This document shows positions 24,340 through 35,477 of a stretch of DNA of 64,000 nt, one piece after another. Position numbers and translations under genes: made by a program. Under the pieces are notes generated by a model. That model worked only from the letters and a program-made list of their open reading frames with translations, ran no database searches and had not been told where the DNA came from. Every line of letters begins with the position of its first letter. Within the stretch, counting starts at the first letter, position 1. The DNA comes from Moniliella sp. 'wahieum' (lineage: Eukaryota > Basidiomycota > Moniliellomycetes > Moniliellales > Moniliellaceae). The DNA is taken from NCBI GenBank assembly GCA_003971905.1, contig RSEE01000003.1, positions 248,001-312,000 of the forward strand, read 5' to 3'.

Positions 24340-26683
24340 ATGTCCTCGGTTCTGTTCAAGAAAAAGCGCCGCGGTGCCCCTGGCTCCGCATCAGGGGCTG
24401 CTGCCCCGTCAGCCTCGGAGCTCGCGCAGGGGGAGCCGAAGACCGCTCCTCCCGAGTCGGACGAGGATGAAGCCGCTGCAGGACCGGCCGTGGTCCGGCG
24501 CGGCGGCAAGCACGGCGCAGCAGGGAGCTCGCGCAAGGAGCGCGTGCTTGCTGCTTCCCACGACGCCACCTCCAAGCCTAGCCTCCAGGAGGCGGCCCAT
24601 GCTACACGTGTGCTGCTGAATCATGCGTCGCTGGAGGAGGTGCGTACCCTCTTTGATGGCGGAAATAAGAACTGACTCTGTTTTTGTGCAGGAGGAAGGG
24701 GATACGTTCCAGTTGCGCAGGTCCAAGCTCTCCCAAGCTGTGCGGGATCGGACGGCGGGTGTGGCGGTGACCACGCCGGATGTGACACCAGAGGTCTCAG
24801 GCGACGCGCCCAATGAGGGGGGAGTCCAGTACACGAGCGCATACCTGGCCAATTTGAAGGCATCTACTCCTTCTTTGCACCAGAGCGATACGGGCACCCC
24901 ACACGATGATGTTACCAAGGGTGTGGAGCCCCAGGCACAAACGGTTATCCCCTCGGACCGGGCGGTCGAGGCGGCCAAGCAACAGCGAGCACAAGCGCTG
25001 AGCCGAGCAAACGCGGTTGGGGAGGGGGACGACTTCGTCTCTCTTGGCTCAGGGGCGGAAGGCAGCCGTCTGGTGCGCGAGACGGGATCCGATTCGGATG
25101 AGTATGATACATTTGTGGCGGACGAACAAGCGTTGGGGTTGAGTCGGCAGGCCCGACGGCACAACGCCGAGGAGGAACGCAAAAAAATATCCCAGGCCTT
25201 GGAGAATGTTCATCTCGGTCCCAGTGCCAGTGGGGCAAAGGGTGAAGACAATGAGGGGGATAATGAGGAGGAATTGGCATGGGAGGCTGCTCAATTGGCC
25301 AAGTTCCAGGATTCCGTTCCCATGCCCAAGCGTGCCCAATCCAAACCGGACGAGTACGTACCTGCGCCCTTGCCCGAGGAGCGGCCTGTGCCGGCACTTT
25401 CCACCCCGCATACAGCCCTCCGGGCCAAACTGGATGAAGTGAAGACAAGCGTTTCACACCGGCAAAACCTCATCCATGATTCCCAACAACTGTCCGAGGA
25501 GCTGAAGGAAGAGCAAGAGGCGAATCGCGTGGCGGTCGAAGCAGCGGCGAAGAAGAGTGCCTGGTTCTCTGAACTTAATACGTTTGTCAAGGACTTGGAC
25601 AGTTTCCTAGCAGCCAAGTTCCCTTCCTTGCTCGAACTTGAGCGGGAAATTGTGAACATCGCTCTCGGCAACGGGTCGAGGCAGCGGGAAGCCCAGGCCA
25701 GTTTGTTCGATATGTACACTGCAGCTGCCGGCCGGCCGGTCTGGCCCCATGTTTTCCTGATTGGCATACCTACCGAACGACTCTTTACCCCGATTACAAA
25801 GATATCTTTCAAAGCCGCTGGAAGCAAATTTGGTCGGACGTGGACTCCCCTGAGTTTCGTTCTGCGGTCGCCGGCCTGCCTGCCCCCCCCAAGCCGAGCT
25901 CCCCAGACGACAAAGGAATGCAATCGTTGGTTGGTCGCTTCTCCGCCTGGCGGGAACGGTACCCAGAGGAGTACACGGCTGCCTGGGGCGGGCTTTCGCT
26001 GGCCCAAGCATGGTCCTTCCTGGCGATCGGAAGTGCTGGCCTTGCTGATGGAATCCCCTGAGCTGCCCTCGGTGCAGAAATTGATTTCCCTGCCTTGGCT
26101 GCAGCAGGCACGGGCGTACGCCTCCCGCGCTTGGCCCACGGCAAGCGGTTCAGACCAGAATATCGGGGGGGACGAAGAATTGGTGCAGGTTCTGATTCGG
26201 GAGGCCATCTTGGTCCCCTTGGCCAATCTCATCTCGGGTCATGTACCGAACGAGAACGAGGACACGCCGCCTAGGGGATGGAATCCTTGGGACGAGAAGC
26301 CCAACCCGCGTCTTGCCCTGCTGATGAAGGGCCTGCTCCAAGCGGGGGCAGCGGAGGAGGACGTGCATGCCCTGGCGCTCATTGCGTTGGAGCAGGTGGG
26401 CTCGTGGGTCGATGCCTTGAAGTTGGCTACTGTGCAGTCGCATTTCAAGTTCCCGATGGGAATCCAAGTCATCTTGCTTGTCGAAAACATCTGGCCTTGG
26501 CTAAGCCTCCTTCCATTTGAGGGGCAGCACCATGACCAGATCACGACTGTGCTCGCCAACATTGACTCGCTTATTTCCCTCCAATTCCAGGGGCGATCCG
26601 CTGATGCGCGGGAGGAGTGCCTCCGTATTCCCAAAGCGATGCCGTACCTCCCGCTTAGCAGGGCCCTGGCCGAACGGAAATGA
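24340..26683 (+). CDS. GCFC/PAXBP1-like nuclear protein (GC-rich-sequence DNA-binding factor family)
   Basis: The family (human PAXBP1/GCFC2) is linked to spliceosome function in the nucleus. Exon 1 (24340-24639) starts MSSVLFKKKRRGAPGSASGA, followed by an acidic segment and ATRVLLNHASLEE; a 52-nt GT-AG intron (24640-24691) leads to exon 2 starting EEGDTFQLRRSKLSQAVRD. The N-terminal half is disordered and charged, with GDDFVSLG and DSDEYDTFVADEQ. A coiled-coil follows (SHRQNLIHDSQQLSEELKEE), then the GCFC domain with DYKDIFQSRWKQIWSDVDSP, ERYPEEYTAAWGGLSLAQAW, GWNPWDEKPNPRLALLMKGL and a helical end finishing ALAERK at 26683. The conserved middle (about 25770-26015) is in a different frame from both sides, implying two compensating indels. 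Length of about 760 residues fits the family. Confidence 0.8.
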
Positions 26684-27060
26684 GCTGGAGGATGGCCTGC
26701 AGGTTGCCAAAACACGCCGTCGGTCTGGGTGCGTGTTGTAGAGGCTCCCAGCACAGACCCCGCCCAGGCTTTTAGTATAGACCTGGTGGGCGTATACAGG
26801 AGGTCGAGGTGATAACACCAAGGCTCTCCATGAATTATTATTATGGGCTTGATGGGTGAAGCAATGGAGGTGCTAGGTAACGATGAAGTTTTGGTTCTCG
26901 TCGTTGGAAGGTAGCGGTGCTGGTGGGTTGTAGACGAACAATAATTGCGAGTGGGACAGTATACACGAGAGAGAGACTGGCAGCTGCACCTGGGCGCAGG
27001 GGGGCTGTCTTTCAGTTAGCGGGGGGGGACCAGTTCCAAGACCGCAGTGTATATACCGCG

Positions 27061-27290
27061 TTGAACGTTCAACACGTTGAGCACGCGCGAGCCCTCTCAG
27101 GAACTCAGGCCTGAACCTCAGACCTCAACCGGTTCAACGTGTTGAGTTCAACTTCAACCAACGTTCAACCAACGTTCGACGGCCTCAAGCTCAGGCCAAG
27201 AAGTTCAGTGAGCTCTCATTATTGGTTCAACGTGTTATTCAACGTGAACGCGTGAACGTTGAACGTTGAACGTTGAAGCTTGAAGCTTCC
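27061..27290. repeat. Cluster of AACGTTC/AACGTTG and AAGCTTG heptamers
   Basis: TTGAACGTTCAACACGTTGA at the start, GGTTCAACGTGTTGAGTTCA in the middle, and at 27258-27290 consecutive GAACGTT copies that pass directly into GAAGCTTGAAGCTT. One heptamer word changes into another without a break. Confidence 0.8.
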
Positions 27291-27516
27291 CCCCATCTAC
27301 ATTGGGCGGTGGATGTGCTGTCCGTGATCGTGTGCGCGAGGAGGACAAGATGGACTTCTGCAAGCCCCCGGTGCATGGCTGCCAACAGCAAAAATACATA
27401 ACCTAGCAAATCGATGGAGGCGGAAGCAAACTGCAAAAAGCAACCAGCTCTACTTGAATGAATATTGAATGAAGAAGCCGGCAGAAGCTATGACATGCAT
27501 GCCATTTGAAGCGTGT

Positions 27517-27585
27517 GTGAGGCGTGACGCGTGACGCGTGACGCCACACTGGTGTAGTGACTAATGACTAGTGACGCGTGACGCC
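27517..27585. repeat. ACGCGTG and ACTAGTG heptamers
   Basis: GGCGTGACGCGTGACGCGTG followed by ACGCC, then TGACTAATGACTAGTGACGC. Both words are 6-bp palindromes plus G. Confidence 0.75.
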
Positions 27586-29270
27586 GGGAGCCCAAAACCG
27601 GAACCTTCCGGTTCATTCCTTGCAACAATCCGTCCTGAAGGACGGAAATATTCCCTAGCCTCTGTGTAGCTCATGTGCAATGCAATACACCGTCAACTGC
27701 CTGTTCTCTGGTCTTCTACAATTTGAAGCTGAGCGCATGAGGCGCTTACATTTTATGCTGCTGAGCTGCTGAGGCTCAGCGCTGGGCGCGCTGAGCCCTG
27801 CTGGACCCACCGGCTGACCCTTCAGATCGATGAAGGCTGCACTGTTCCTGCTGAGCGCTGAGGAGGGCTGGCGCTGAGGGCCCTGGGGTGTGATGTCTGA
27901 TGGGTGTGAGGCACTGTACAACTGATGTCTGATGCCGATGTGCATGACGATCTCGATGATCTTCGGCCCAAGTATGTCTCTGGTCTAGCAGAGACCGGGA
28001 CCTGGGAGAGGAACAGCGAAGAAGGCAGGCTCGGCGCGCTCAGCAGGTTCGGCAGGTTCAGCCAGCAGGCTGAGCAGGTGCTGATTATCGATTTCCCAGT
28101 GCCAGGTAAGCCAAGCAAGACCAGAGGAGGGGTAGCCGGTAGGGAGGAGTATCGGCCGGGTTCTCCGAGTCAAAACTTTGATGCGAAGCATACGATGGAG
28201 ATGCTGTCCATGTTCCTACGCAATGATTTGCTGCGCAGATGACGCGGATCATCGATAAGATTTCAGATCGAGATTCACCTGGAAGATAGCCATGCACGAA
28301 GCACTGCGCTTGTTCGAAAGGGGATCTGCGATCGCCGGCAGCGGCACCTGCGCACCCTCCCCCACTGCTGCCAGCAGCGGCACAGCAGCAGACTGCGTTA
28401 GCAGCCCATGCGAGCAGTGCGGCTAAGCCTCAGCGCCGCAGCGCTGAACCACTCAGTGCAACAGCCGAAGAGGCGCTGCGCGGCGTTTGGCCAGCTAGCG
28501 CAGGCTGGCGCACTGCCTCCGCCTGGTGCGTCCCGGCGCAGGGCAAGTCACTGTCACGAATGCCCACCGTCACCCAGTCACCAGTCACTGGGCACTAGGC
28601 ACTGGGCACTTGCGAAGCCATGGTCGTGGCCGTCACCGACATGTCATGTTCATGTCACAGTCACCATCACCATCACCAGGTCACCGGTCACCTGCCTGCG
28701 CAGCTCGCATGTCCGTGGCGCTGCTCCCGGCAGTTGGACCAGGTTGGAAACTGCGGGCCGCATCTGCGCGCTCAAAGTACGTTCAACGTACCGTTCGACT
28801 GCATCGATGAATTGAGCGGTGCACGTAGTACGTACGGGGAGCGCTGAGTGCCTCTGCGCCACTGCTTGCCACAGGCCGACGCATGGTGCCGGTCACCGGG
28901 CGGCACACGCGCGAGGCACTGCAGCCCAGCGCCCCGGCTTCCTTGCCACTAGCCACTGCCGCGCCGTGCGGCTCTCGCGTGCGCCGGTGTCCGGCCGACA
29001 CACCCAGCTGCGCCAGCGCTGGCTGGTTGGTCCGTTGCGCCCACACCAACCCAGTCCGTGCGCGGTGTCACGCGTCAGCGCTCAGTTACTCAGTGCCAGT
29101 TGCGCCCAGGCTCAATTCGCAGTGCCAAGACGCGCGCATCGCAAACGGCTGCCGCCGTGCGAGCAGCATGGCACACAGGCGCCGTGCACCATCAGAATCC
29201 TTTTTCTAGGCCCATCAGCGCTTCCTGTCGTCTTCCCTCCCCCCACCACCTCCTTCTTCTGTTCGTCACA

Positions 29271-30168
29271 ATGCAGCTCAAGGCCGCCCTTACCCTCCTC
29301 GCTGCCGCCGGCGCCGCCGTGGCCCAGCAGTTCACCATGAACACCCCCACCCAGGCCCTGATTGCCGTACGTTGGCCCTCCATGTTTTCCCCTCCGCCAC
29401 CATCCACAGCACTGACTCCATTTTTCGTATCAAGTGCGTGCCTGTCCTCCTTACGTGGCAAGCGGTGCCGGCCCGTACACACTGGTGATTCACACCTACA
29501 GTGGTTCTGCTGGCCCCGTTGTCGACACGATCCAGAACCTCTCTGGCACTAGCTACACCTGGACCCCTACCTCTGCTGTGGCGGGCCAGGAGCTTCAGTT
29601 CGACCTGACTGACTCTACCGGTGCCATCGCCCAGACTGGTGGCACCCCCAACGCCGTGCTTTCCAACGACCAATGGTACGTTTCAACTATCTTCTCTTCT
29701 GATTCGTTCTTCTAATCGATTCTTGTTGTTAGTGGCGCATCGTCGTCGGCTGGCAGCTCCAGCGGCGCTGCTGCTCCTTCCTCGTCGGCTGCGTCGTCCT
29801 CGGCTGCGTCGTCGTCCGCCTCCCCGTCTTCGTCGGCTGCTAGCCATTCGTCTTCGTCGGCTGCCAGTCATTCGTCCTCGTCGGCGGCTCCCTCGTCCTC
29901 GTCGGCTGCTCCCTCGTCTTCGTCGGCTGCTCCCTCGTCTTCGTCGGCTGCTCCCTCGTCTTCGTCGGCTGCTCCTTCGTCTTCGTCGGCTGCTCCTTCG
30001 TCCTCGGCTGCGGCCTCTTCGTCGGCCCCTCACTCGAGCTCGGCCCCCTCTTCTGGCCCTGCCGCTTCGGGCAGCAGCTCTCAATCCAGCAGCTCGGCTG
30101 CCGGCTCCCTTCGTGTGCCCGCCGCTGTGGCTGGTTTCGTTGGCCTTGCCGCCGCTGTCCTCCTTTGA
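29271..30168 (+). CDS. Serine-rich GPI-anchored cell-surface protein
   Basis: Three exons: 29271-29366, 29434-29675 and 29733-30168, totalling 774 nt (257 residues) with no frame break. The signal peptide is MQLKAALTLLAAAGAAVAQQ. The mature N-domain (FTMNTPTQALIA, then ACPPYVASGAGPYTLVIHTY and GTSYTWTPTSAVAGQELQFD) matches the beta-sandwich domain of the basidiomycete Ser/Thr-rich GPI-anchored membrane family related to Kre9/Knh1. A low-complexity region of about 115 residues with repeated AAPSSSS-type units follows, then a hydrophobic GPI signal (VPAAVAGFVGLAAAVLL) at the end. Both introns are short (67 and 57 nt) with GTACG donors. The likely location is the plasma membrane or wall. Repeat length probably varies between strains. 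Confidence 0.85.
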
Positions 30169-30903
30169 GTGGAGCACTCCCTCGCGCTTTCGTTGTTGAC
30201 GGGATGAAGACGTTCTTTGTGCCAACCTCACCTTTACACTCTTCGCCGTCGAGTAGCAATGCAATACTGGTCGGGTACGGTTGTCGTGCGCTGCGCGTGT
30301 AACCGTGTGCGACCGGTTGCTACCAATACCTATATCGTCACTCTGCTTGAACGATGTTGCTTCCCTGTTTCCACCTCCATTTTGTGTTCTCTTTACTCTC
30401 CTCGCTGCCGTCACGGCTATTTCATCTCATTTACTCCCCGACCTCTTCTGCCTGTAGGTCCTTCGTTGCTGGCGCTTTTGTCGGGTCATGATGCGGAACG
30501 AATTTCTTATTCCATTTGTATCAGCCCGACTCCATGTGGCCAGTAGAAGGCCATAGAGCGAGCACCATACTATTGCCAGGATATGTCGGCGCGCCTTACG
30601 CTGCCGTCTTCAAGCGATGCTGGCGATGCATTCTTCCGTGATGTTGTGAATTGCTGTTGTATGAGGCTGGATTTGTACAGCAAACTCATGAAACGCACAC
30701 AACACGGATTCTATGGAGCGTTGGATGTATTGAACGTTGATGTTGACGTTGCCCGTGCCGACAAAGCCACTACTAGCACTAGCCATCTAGTCCTACTCGA
30801 TCCGCAACGTACTTTCCCAGCCCCTCGCGCAGCCCGATGAGAATGTAGAGTTGTCGTAACAATAGGGAAATGCATGTGACAACAACAGAAGGTGCCATTG
30901 TGA

Positions 30904-30970
30904 TGTGACATGTGACATGTAGATGTGATGTGCGCAATTGCATGACGCGTGATGATCGATGATCGATGAC
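30904..30970. repeat. ACATGTG and ATCGATG heptamers
   Basis: TGTGACATGTGACATGTAGA near 30904 and GATGATCGATGATCGATGAC near 30952, with CATGACGCGTGA between. Three different palindromic words occur within 70 bp. Confidence 0.7.
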
Positions 30971-31377
30971 GCCTGTGACCTGCTCGCACCCTTCCCCATG
31001 CCAGAAATTGTCTTGGAGGCCTGCCGAAACCAGAGCGGATTGGAGCCTGACAGTGGTCTTGTGCCGCCAGAGCACGGGGGCACTGGCGTGTACCATCCCT
31101 TCCGGCTGGGCGATGGTGACCGGTGAGATCTGATATCTGTCGAGATCATATACTCGTTGGCTCTGTTCCCTGACGGCCTGACCTTTTATCGTTTTGCGGT
31201 GTGCACGAAAGGTTCCACGGGTCACCCACCCTGCCGGCCTTCCCTGTCGGCTGCTATTGCTGGTGTGGATCATCTTCCCGAAGACATCATGACCCACATC
31301 TCTTCTCGTCCATCGTCGGACCTCTCTTCTCTCCCCCCCTACAATAATAGAAGCAGAAGGCAGAGGAGGTTATGGTC

Positions 31378-31490
31378 TAACCTTGGTGGCGCCTCCAAGT
31401 AACTCCCGCAAGATGAACGGTTTGGTTTAGATGCAGCGTTTCCCTGTCCCAACCTTAAGCTCAGTCAATGATATGGATGCAGTATAGAAG
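31378..31490 (+). repeat. Dispersed repeat, copy B
   Basis: Shares CTAACCTTGGTGGCGCCTCC, then AAGATGAACGG, GGTTTAGATGCAG, CTGTCCCAACCTTAAGCTCA and GTCAATGATATGG with copies A and C. About three quarters of aligned bases agree by eye. Confidence 0.65.
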
Positions 31491-31640
31491 AGCAACTATT
31501 GGAGGTATAACTAAAGTAGGTGACAACTTGAATAAGGCTTGACGGTTAACGCGTGCGAGTCACGGCAAGCGGTGGAGAGCATCATGTGCCCGCATTCCGC
31601 GGTACGATATCTCCAACCTGCTAATAACATGGGCATGAGT

Positions 31641-31662
31641 GAAGCTTGAAGCTTGAAGCTTG
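31641..31662. repeat. AAGCTTG heptamer array
   Basis: Three consecutive GAAGCTT copies followed by GA. Confidence 0.8.
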
Positions 31663-33462
31663 ATTGGAGGGACATGTCACCGTCGCAATCGGTTCTGGGT
31701 GCCACACAGTTTCGTGCAACAGCTGCTTTCGGAGGGCATGGGAGGGGAAGGGGGTAAGTTTGACAAGACAGGATTTCCCTCCCGAGAAGTCACCTACTCA
31801 CCCTTGATGCGTTTTTCCTGTGTGTCTCAATTTTGTGCTCGAAAGAACTTCATTGCCTCGCTCAATTATATGCAGGCTAGAGACGGGCGAAGAAAGAATT
31901 TGAATGGAACCAATCCGTGGCACTTTTTCCTAAAGTATATCATTATACCATGGAGCTCCATGGGGTGGTGAGCACAAGGCAACAGTTCCAGTTCAACATG
32001 TACAAAATCATATACCTTCTTCATCTAGGTGAATTCGGCTATACCCACACCAACAGACTCGTTCACAATGCGCCCCACACCTGAACGACAGGCATATGGG
32101 TGTGTGATCCCTGAGAGCTGGAGCGAAGATAACTTATCCTTGTGCGTTTATATACTTGTAGTCACCTCCTCATATTTTAGCCCTGGCACAATGCGTCTTG
32201 AGCGAATTCAAAATTCACCCATATGGCTTTGTAACAGTGGATATGCGAGAGCAACGTTACGCCAGCATGCGCTGAAGAAAGTCGATGAGATTCTGACAGA
32301 GGTAACAAGATATTTATAGGGTGGCACACTTTCACTGGCCTCCAATCTTGTTATCTGTTGGCTATATAATATCCGTACCATATATATATCAGAGACTTCT
32401 CACGGCCGTTCATTCACCCAAGGACCATCACAACAGAGCCACTTCATAGTGGGTTTTACAGATTTTTGTCCTTCTCCTGCTTAATTTCGTTGCAATACAA
32501 TGTTGATTATGAAGACAACACCAGGAGAAGAGTCCTTAGGCCAGGTGTGACCCTTAGTAGATCTTTATATAACAGGCAGGCAAACGCCCACAAGCTATGC
32601 AATAGGCAACCGTCCAAGCTGTTGGTGGTCTGTTGCGATACAACATATGGCTGAAGTAACAATCAAGAGAAACGCCAGTGGAGTAACCACAGCAGAGTCC
32701 AGGTCCCTCTGGCTCCCCCGCCATTCACTTTCAAATAAGATTGGATACGAAAAAGCGCGGAAGAGATATTACGCGAGTGATGAACCATTTTTCCAATGAG
32801 ACTCTTCACCAAGAATCTTTGAAGTGCTCATACACCATGTCGTTGGTGGATTTGTTGGCTGCATAATACACCCGCGTAGTGTCCTCATGACCAACGGCGC
32901 GAAGAAAAATTCTTAGCGAGTCCCTCGTACTTCAAGGACGTTCTTATCGCATTCCGTTGGCTGCAACAGTCCATGCAGTTTCTTCTCGTACTATTCCACA
33001 AACGTTAGCACCTTCTTTATACCCATATTTTTGTTTCCGAGTCAGTTTGGAGTGTGGTCCACTTCCGTATCTGATCCTACAAACACCTCGGCTCCCGTTA
33101 CTCGGTAGTCCGTGCGCGTGAACCTCCCCGCGCGCGTTTCCTCTCTTCTTCTTCTTCTGGATGCAGGGCACACGCCTGAATATGATATAATCCCACACCC
33201 GGCACCATGCAACGCCCCGGCCTTGGATTCGGTTCGGGTGCAGGCCAAGTTAAGGGGCGCCAGCGATGGCATCACGGACCACATAATGTTAGCACTCTTG
33301 CTCTGTGCGCCGGGAACGGGAGAGGAGACGGAGTCGGATACCAATTTGGACCTGCTTCAGTATAAGCTAGAAAAGTACAAGGCCGCATGTAGCAAGAAGA
33401 GACAAGTATAGTTGAACGCACTGTCGTCCTAGGATACATTGCGGCCATCATCTCGTTGAGGT

Positions 33463-33530
33463 TCTTGGGTAGCTCCTACCGACTCTTCTCCGAGGTCCTG
33501 GGGTAGCTCCTACTAACTCTTCTCCCACAT
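33463..33530. repeat. Tandem duplication of about 37 bp
   Basis: TTGGGTAGCTCCTACCGACT and GGGGTAGCTCCTACTAACTC begin two adjacent units that both end in CTTCTCC. Confidence 0.6.
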
Positions 33531-34031
33531 CCTCCCACAGCGCGCACACTGCATCGCAAAAACTCTCTCTCGCCATGTATACGGGTCAGTGAAGGCAACA
33601 AAAGCGGTAATAAGATAGGGCTTGACCACATTGGCCGGCGGAGTACGCGCATAGGGCACATAATTCATCTACGAGATGAGTGGACAGCCACATGATCCCA
33701 CATAATCTCCGAAAGGACAGGCTCATGAACATGGGCGTCAAGGTAATCGTCCTTCCTATCCTGGGAGGTCCTCATCCTCCCGCATCCGTCGAAACGCCAT
33801 ACGGAGGAAAGCGTCAGTCTCAGATAGCACTTCCAGCTTATTGCCGTCCAACGCTGCATGCAGCGAAGCAGGTGGCAATGTCTTGCCTCCAAAGTACATT
33901 ACAGCGGCAATAATTACAGGCGTCTCCTCCCTGAAGGGTGAGATGCCACCAAACTTGAGCATATCCGGCCTCAGGCCTTCAGACCAAGCCTCCTTCCATG
34001 ACACCTTGTCCCGAACCAAGTTCGTCAACAA
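33530..34031 (-). pseudogene. Unidentified coding relic
   Basis: The minus strand shows a protein-like run (RDKVSWKEAWSEGLRPDMLK, then FGGISPFREETPVIIAAVMY and LSETDAFLRMAFRRMREDED) at 33756-34031. In other frames downstream it gives VLSEIMWDHVAVHSSR and VVKPYLITAFVAFTDPYTWR. Composition and successive frame changes suggest a decayed gene or transposon protein. I cannot assign a family and no start or complete exon set is visible. Confidence 0.3.
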
Positions 34032-34137
34032 TTCTCATCTGCCACCTCTTTTCCCATGCAAGTACCCATGTTCTCGAGTCCCTTTTCCCGGATCTAGCCG
34101 CGGGGGTTCCCTTCGAGAGTAGATACTGGCGCAGGAC

Positions 34138-34160
34138 AATCGATAATCGATAATCGATAA
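34138..34160. repeat. ATCGATA heptamer repeat
   Basis: AATCGATAATCGATAATCGA followed by TAA: three ATCGAT palindromes at a period of 7. Confidence 0.85.
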
Positions 34161-35340
34161 GGGCGAAGCTGGCGAGGCCCCACCTGGCCTGGTGTCGTTC
34201 GAAATCTCCGCTGGCCAGTCCGCCAATGACTAGTGGTACCTGTCTCTTGTGCTAAAATAGTAGTCAATATTCAATGCCGTCCACAGGTACGCCGCACGTG
34301 CCTCGACCCCCCCCCAGCGCCAGCTGCTACATATTACACTTCCGAAGTCGGCTGCACTGCAAAGGTGGAAAAAAAGGTGGCTTTTCCAGCCCGACAGCTG
34401 TATGAGGGAAGTGAAATACGAGGAGCACACACAAAAAAATACATGAGACGGATGTGAGTGAGCTCTTGGCAATGTGCAAATGGATGTCGGTCGTCGCTCA
34501 GCAGGGAATACGGGTGAGATGGTGGTGGAGGCCTTAGATCTCACATGTCACATGTCATAGAGGGTTTTGGATACGCATAGACGCACGGCTCCCTGCAAAA
34601 CTGGACAGGTGGTCCGTGGGATCCAGGAGAGATCCCTCCAAAAATACACGGAGAAAAGGAGCGCCACATACCACGCCACGTCCTACGTTCCTGATGGGCA
34701 GGGGCGTTGGGCACAGGGACACAGCAAGTGGGCGCCGTGCTTTTCCCCGCGTACGGGGAATTGGCTGGCACCCTGCCCGACGGCGTTCTGTGGCGTTGCG
34801 CCCACGCGGACAAATGGGCCACGGACGGGACAACGTCGTCGGCATAATTCGGTTGGGGATGGGCCCAGTACCAGTGTACCTTCCCCTGTTGGGATGGGCT
34901 CAGGCTGTCGCCGTGCGGGGGCTGGGCAGAATTGTCTCACACGAGCTCAGGCTGGCGTAGTGCAGCTTGCAAGTGTGCAGACGCGATTTTTTCTCGTTTC
35001 CCATTTGCTCTGTGTTCTGTGACACGTGAAGCTTGAAGTGTGGCCACATGCAACTGCTGCACGCATCCTGGGCAGCATGGGCGCTAGCGCTAACCGGCAA
35101 CCCCACAGGCCTCCTAGGCAAGCTGGTTCAATGTGCGCACAATGACTAGTGAGCTAGTGAGGGCTTGTGCCTCTACTAGGCAGATCATCGATCACCCATC
35201 GCCCCCTCCAGCCCTCCATCCCCTGAAGCTTGCAGCCTGAAGAGGCCCTGAGGGCCTGAGCAGGGCGTGAGGTCTGAGAAGGGGTGATAGCAAGACACGG
35301 ACTTATTTTCGCGCGGGCGAGCTTCAGCGAGGGGCGAGGA

Positions 35341-35347
35341 TATATAC
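35341..35347 (+). promoter_or_regulatory. TATA box of the amino-acid transporter
   Basis: TATATAC lies about 135 bp upstream of the ATG at 35478. Confidence 0.45.
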
Positions 35348-35477
35348 TCTTGCTGGGCTGTTACCGCCTGCGTTCTTTTTGAACTACCACCTGCTTCATC
35401 ATGTTGGGACGAGCACGCACACCATCTCCCGCCCGCATGAATGGGACCACAGCATTCGCTCCGACCCGGACAGCAAG

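Larger units (their letters stand above)
26684..29270. other. Intergenic region with dense short repeats
   Basis: AACGTT/ACGTGTT words run from 27061 to 27275, AAGCTTG at 27275-27290, ACGCGTG at 27520-27545, and CTGAG/AGCGCTGAG words at 27730-27870. A perfect hairpin TCCGTCCT-GA-AGGACGGA lies near 27629. The segment 28300-29200 is very GC-rich and yields overlapping open frames on both strands with no family match. Confidence 0.55.
30169..35377. other. 5-kb gene-poor region with decayed sequence
   Basis: The tract from about 31500 to 32800 is distinctly AT-richer than the genes around it. Dispersed repeat copy B, several heptamer arrays, a tandem duplication at 33463-33530 and a minus-strand coding relic at 33530-34031 are listed separately. 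No complete gene was identified. The right end contains the amino-acid transporter promoter. Confidence 0.55.

Noticed and set aside
29683-30414. Long Arg/Ser-rich minus-strand open frame
   Set aside because: It is the antisense of the serine-rich repeat of the GPI-anchored protein; TCG/TCC serine codons read backwards as Arg/Gly codons.
35379-35477. N-terminal extension of the amino-acid transporter
   Set aside because: The frame is open but has no ATG; the first in-frame ATG at 35478 gives a normal family N-terminus.
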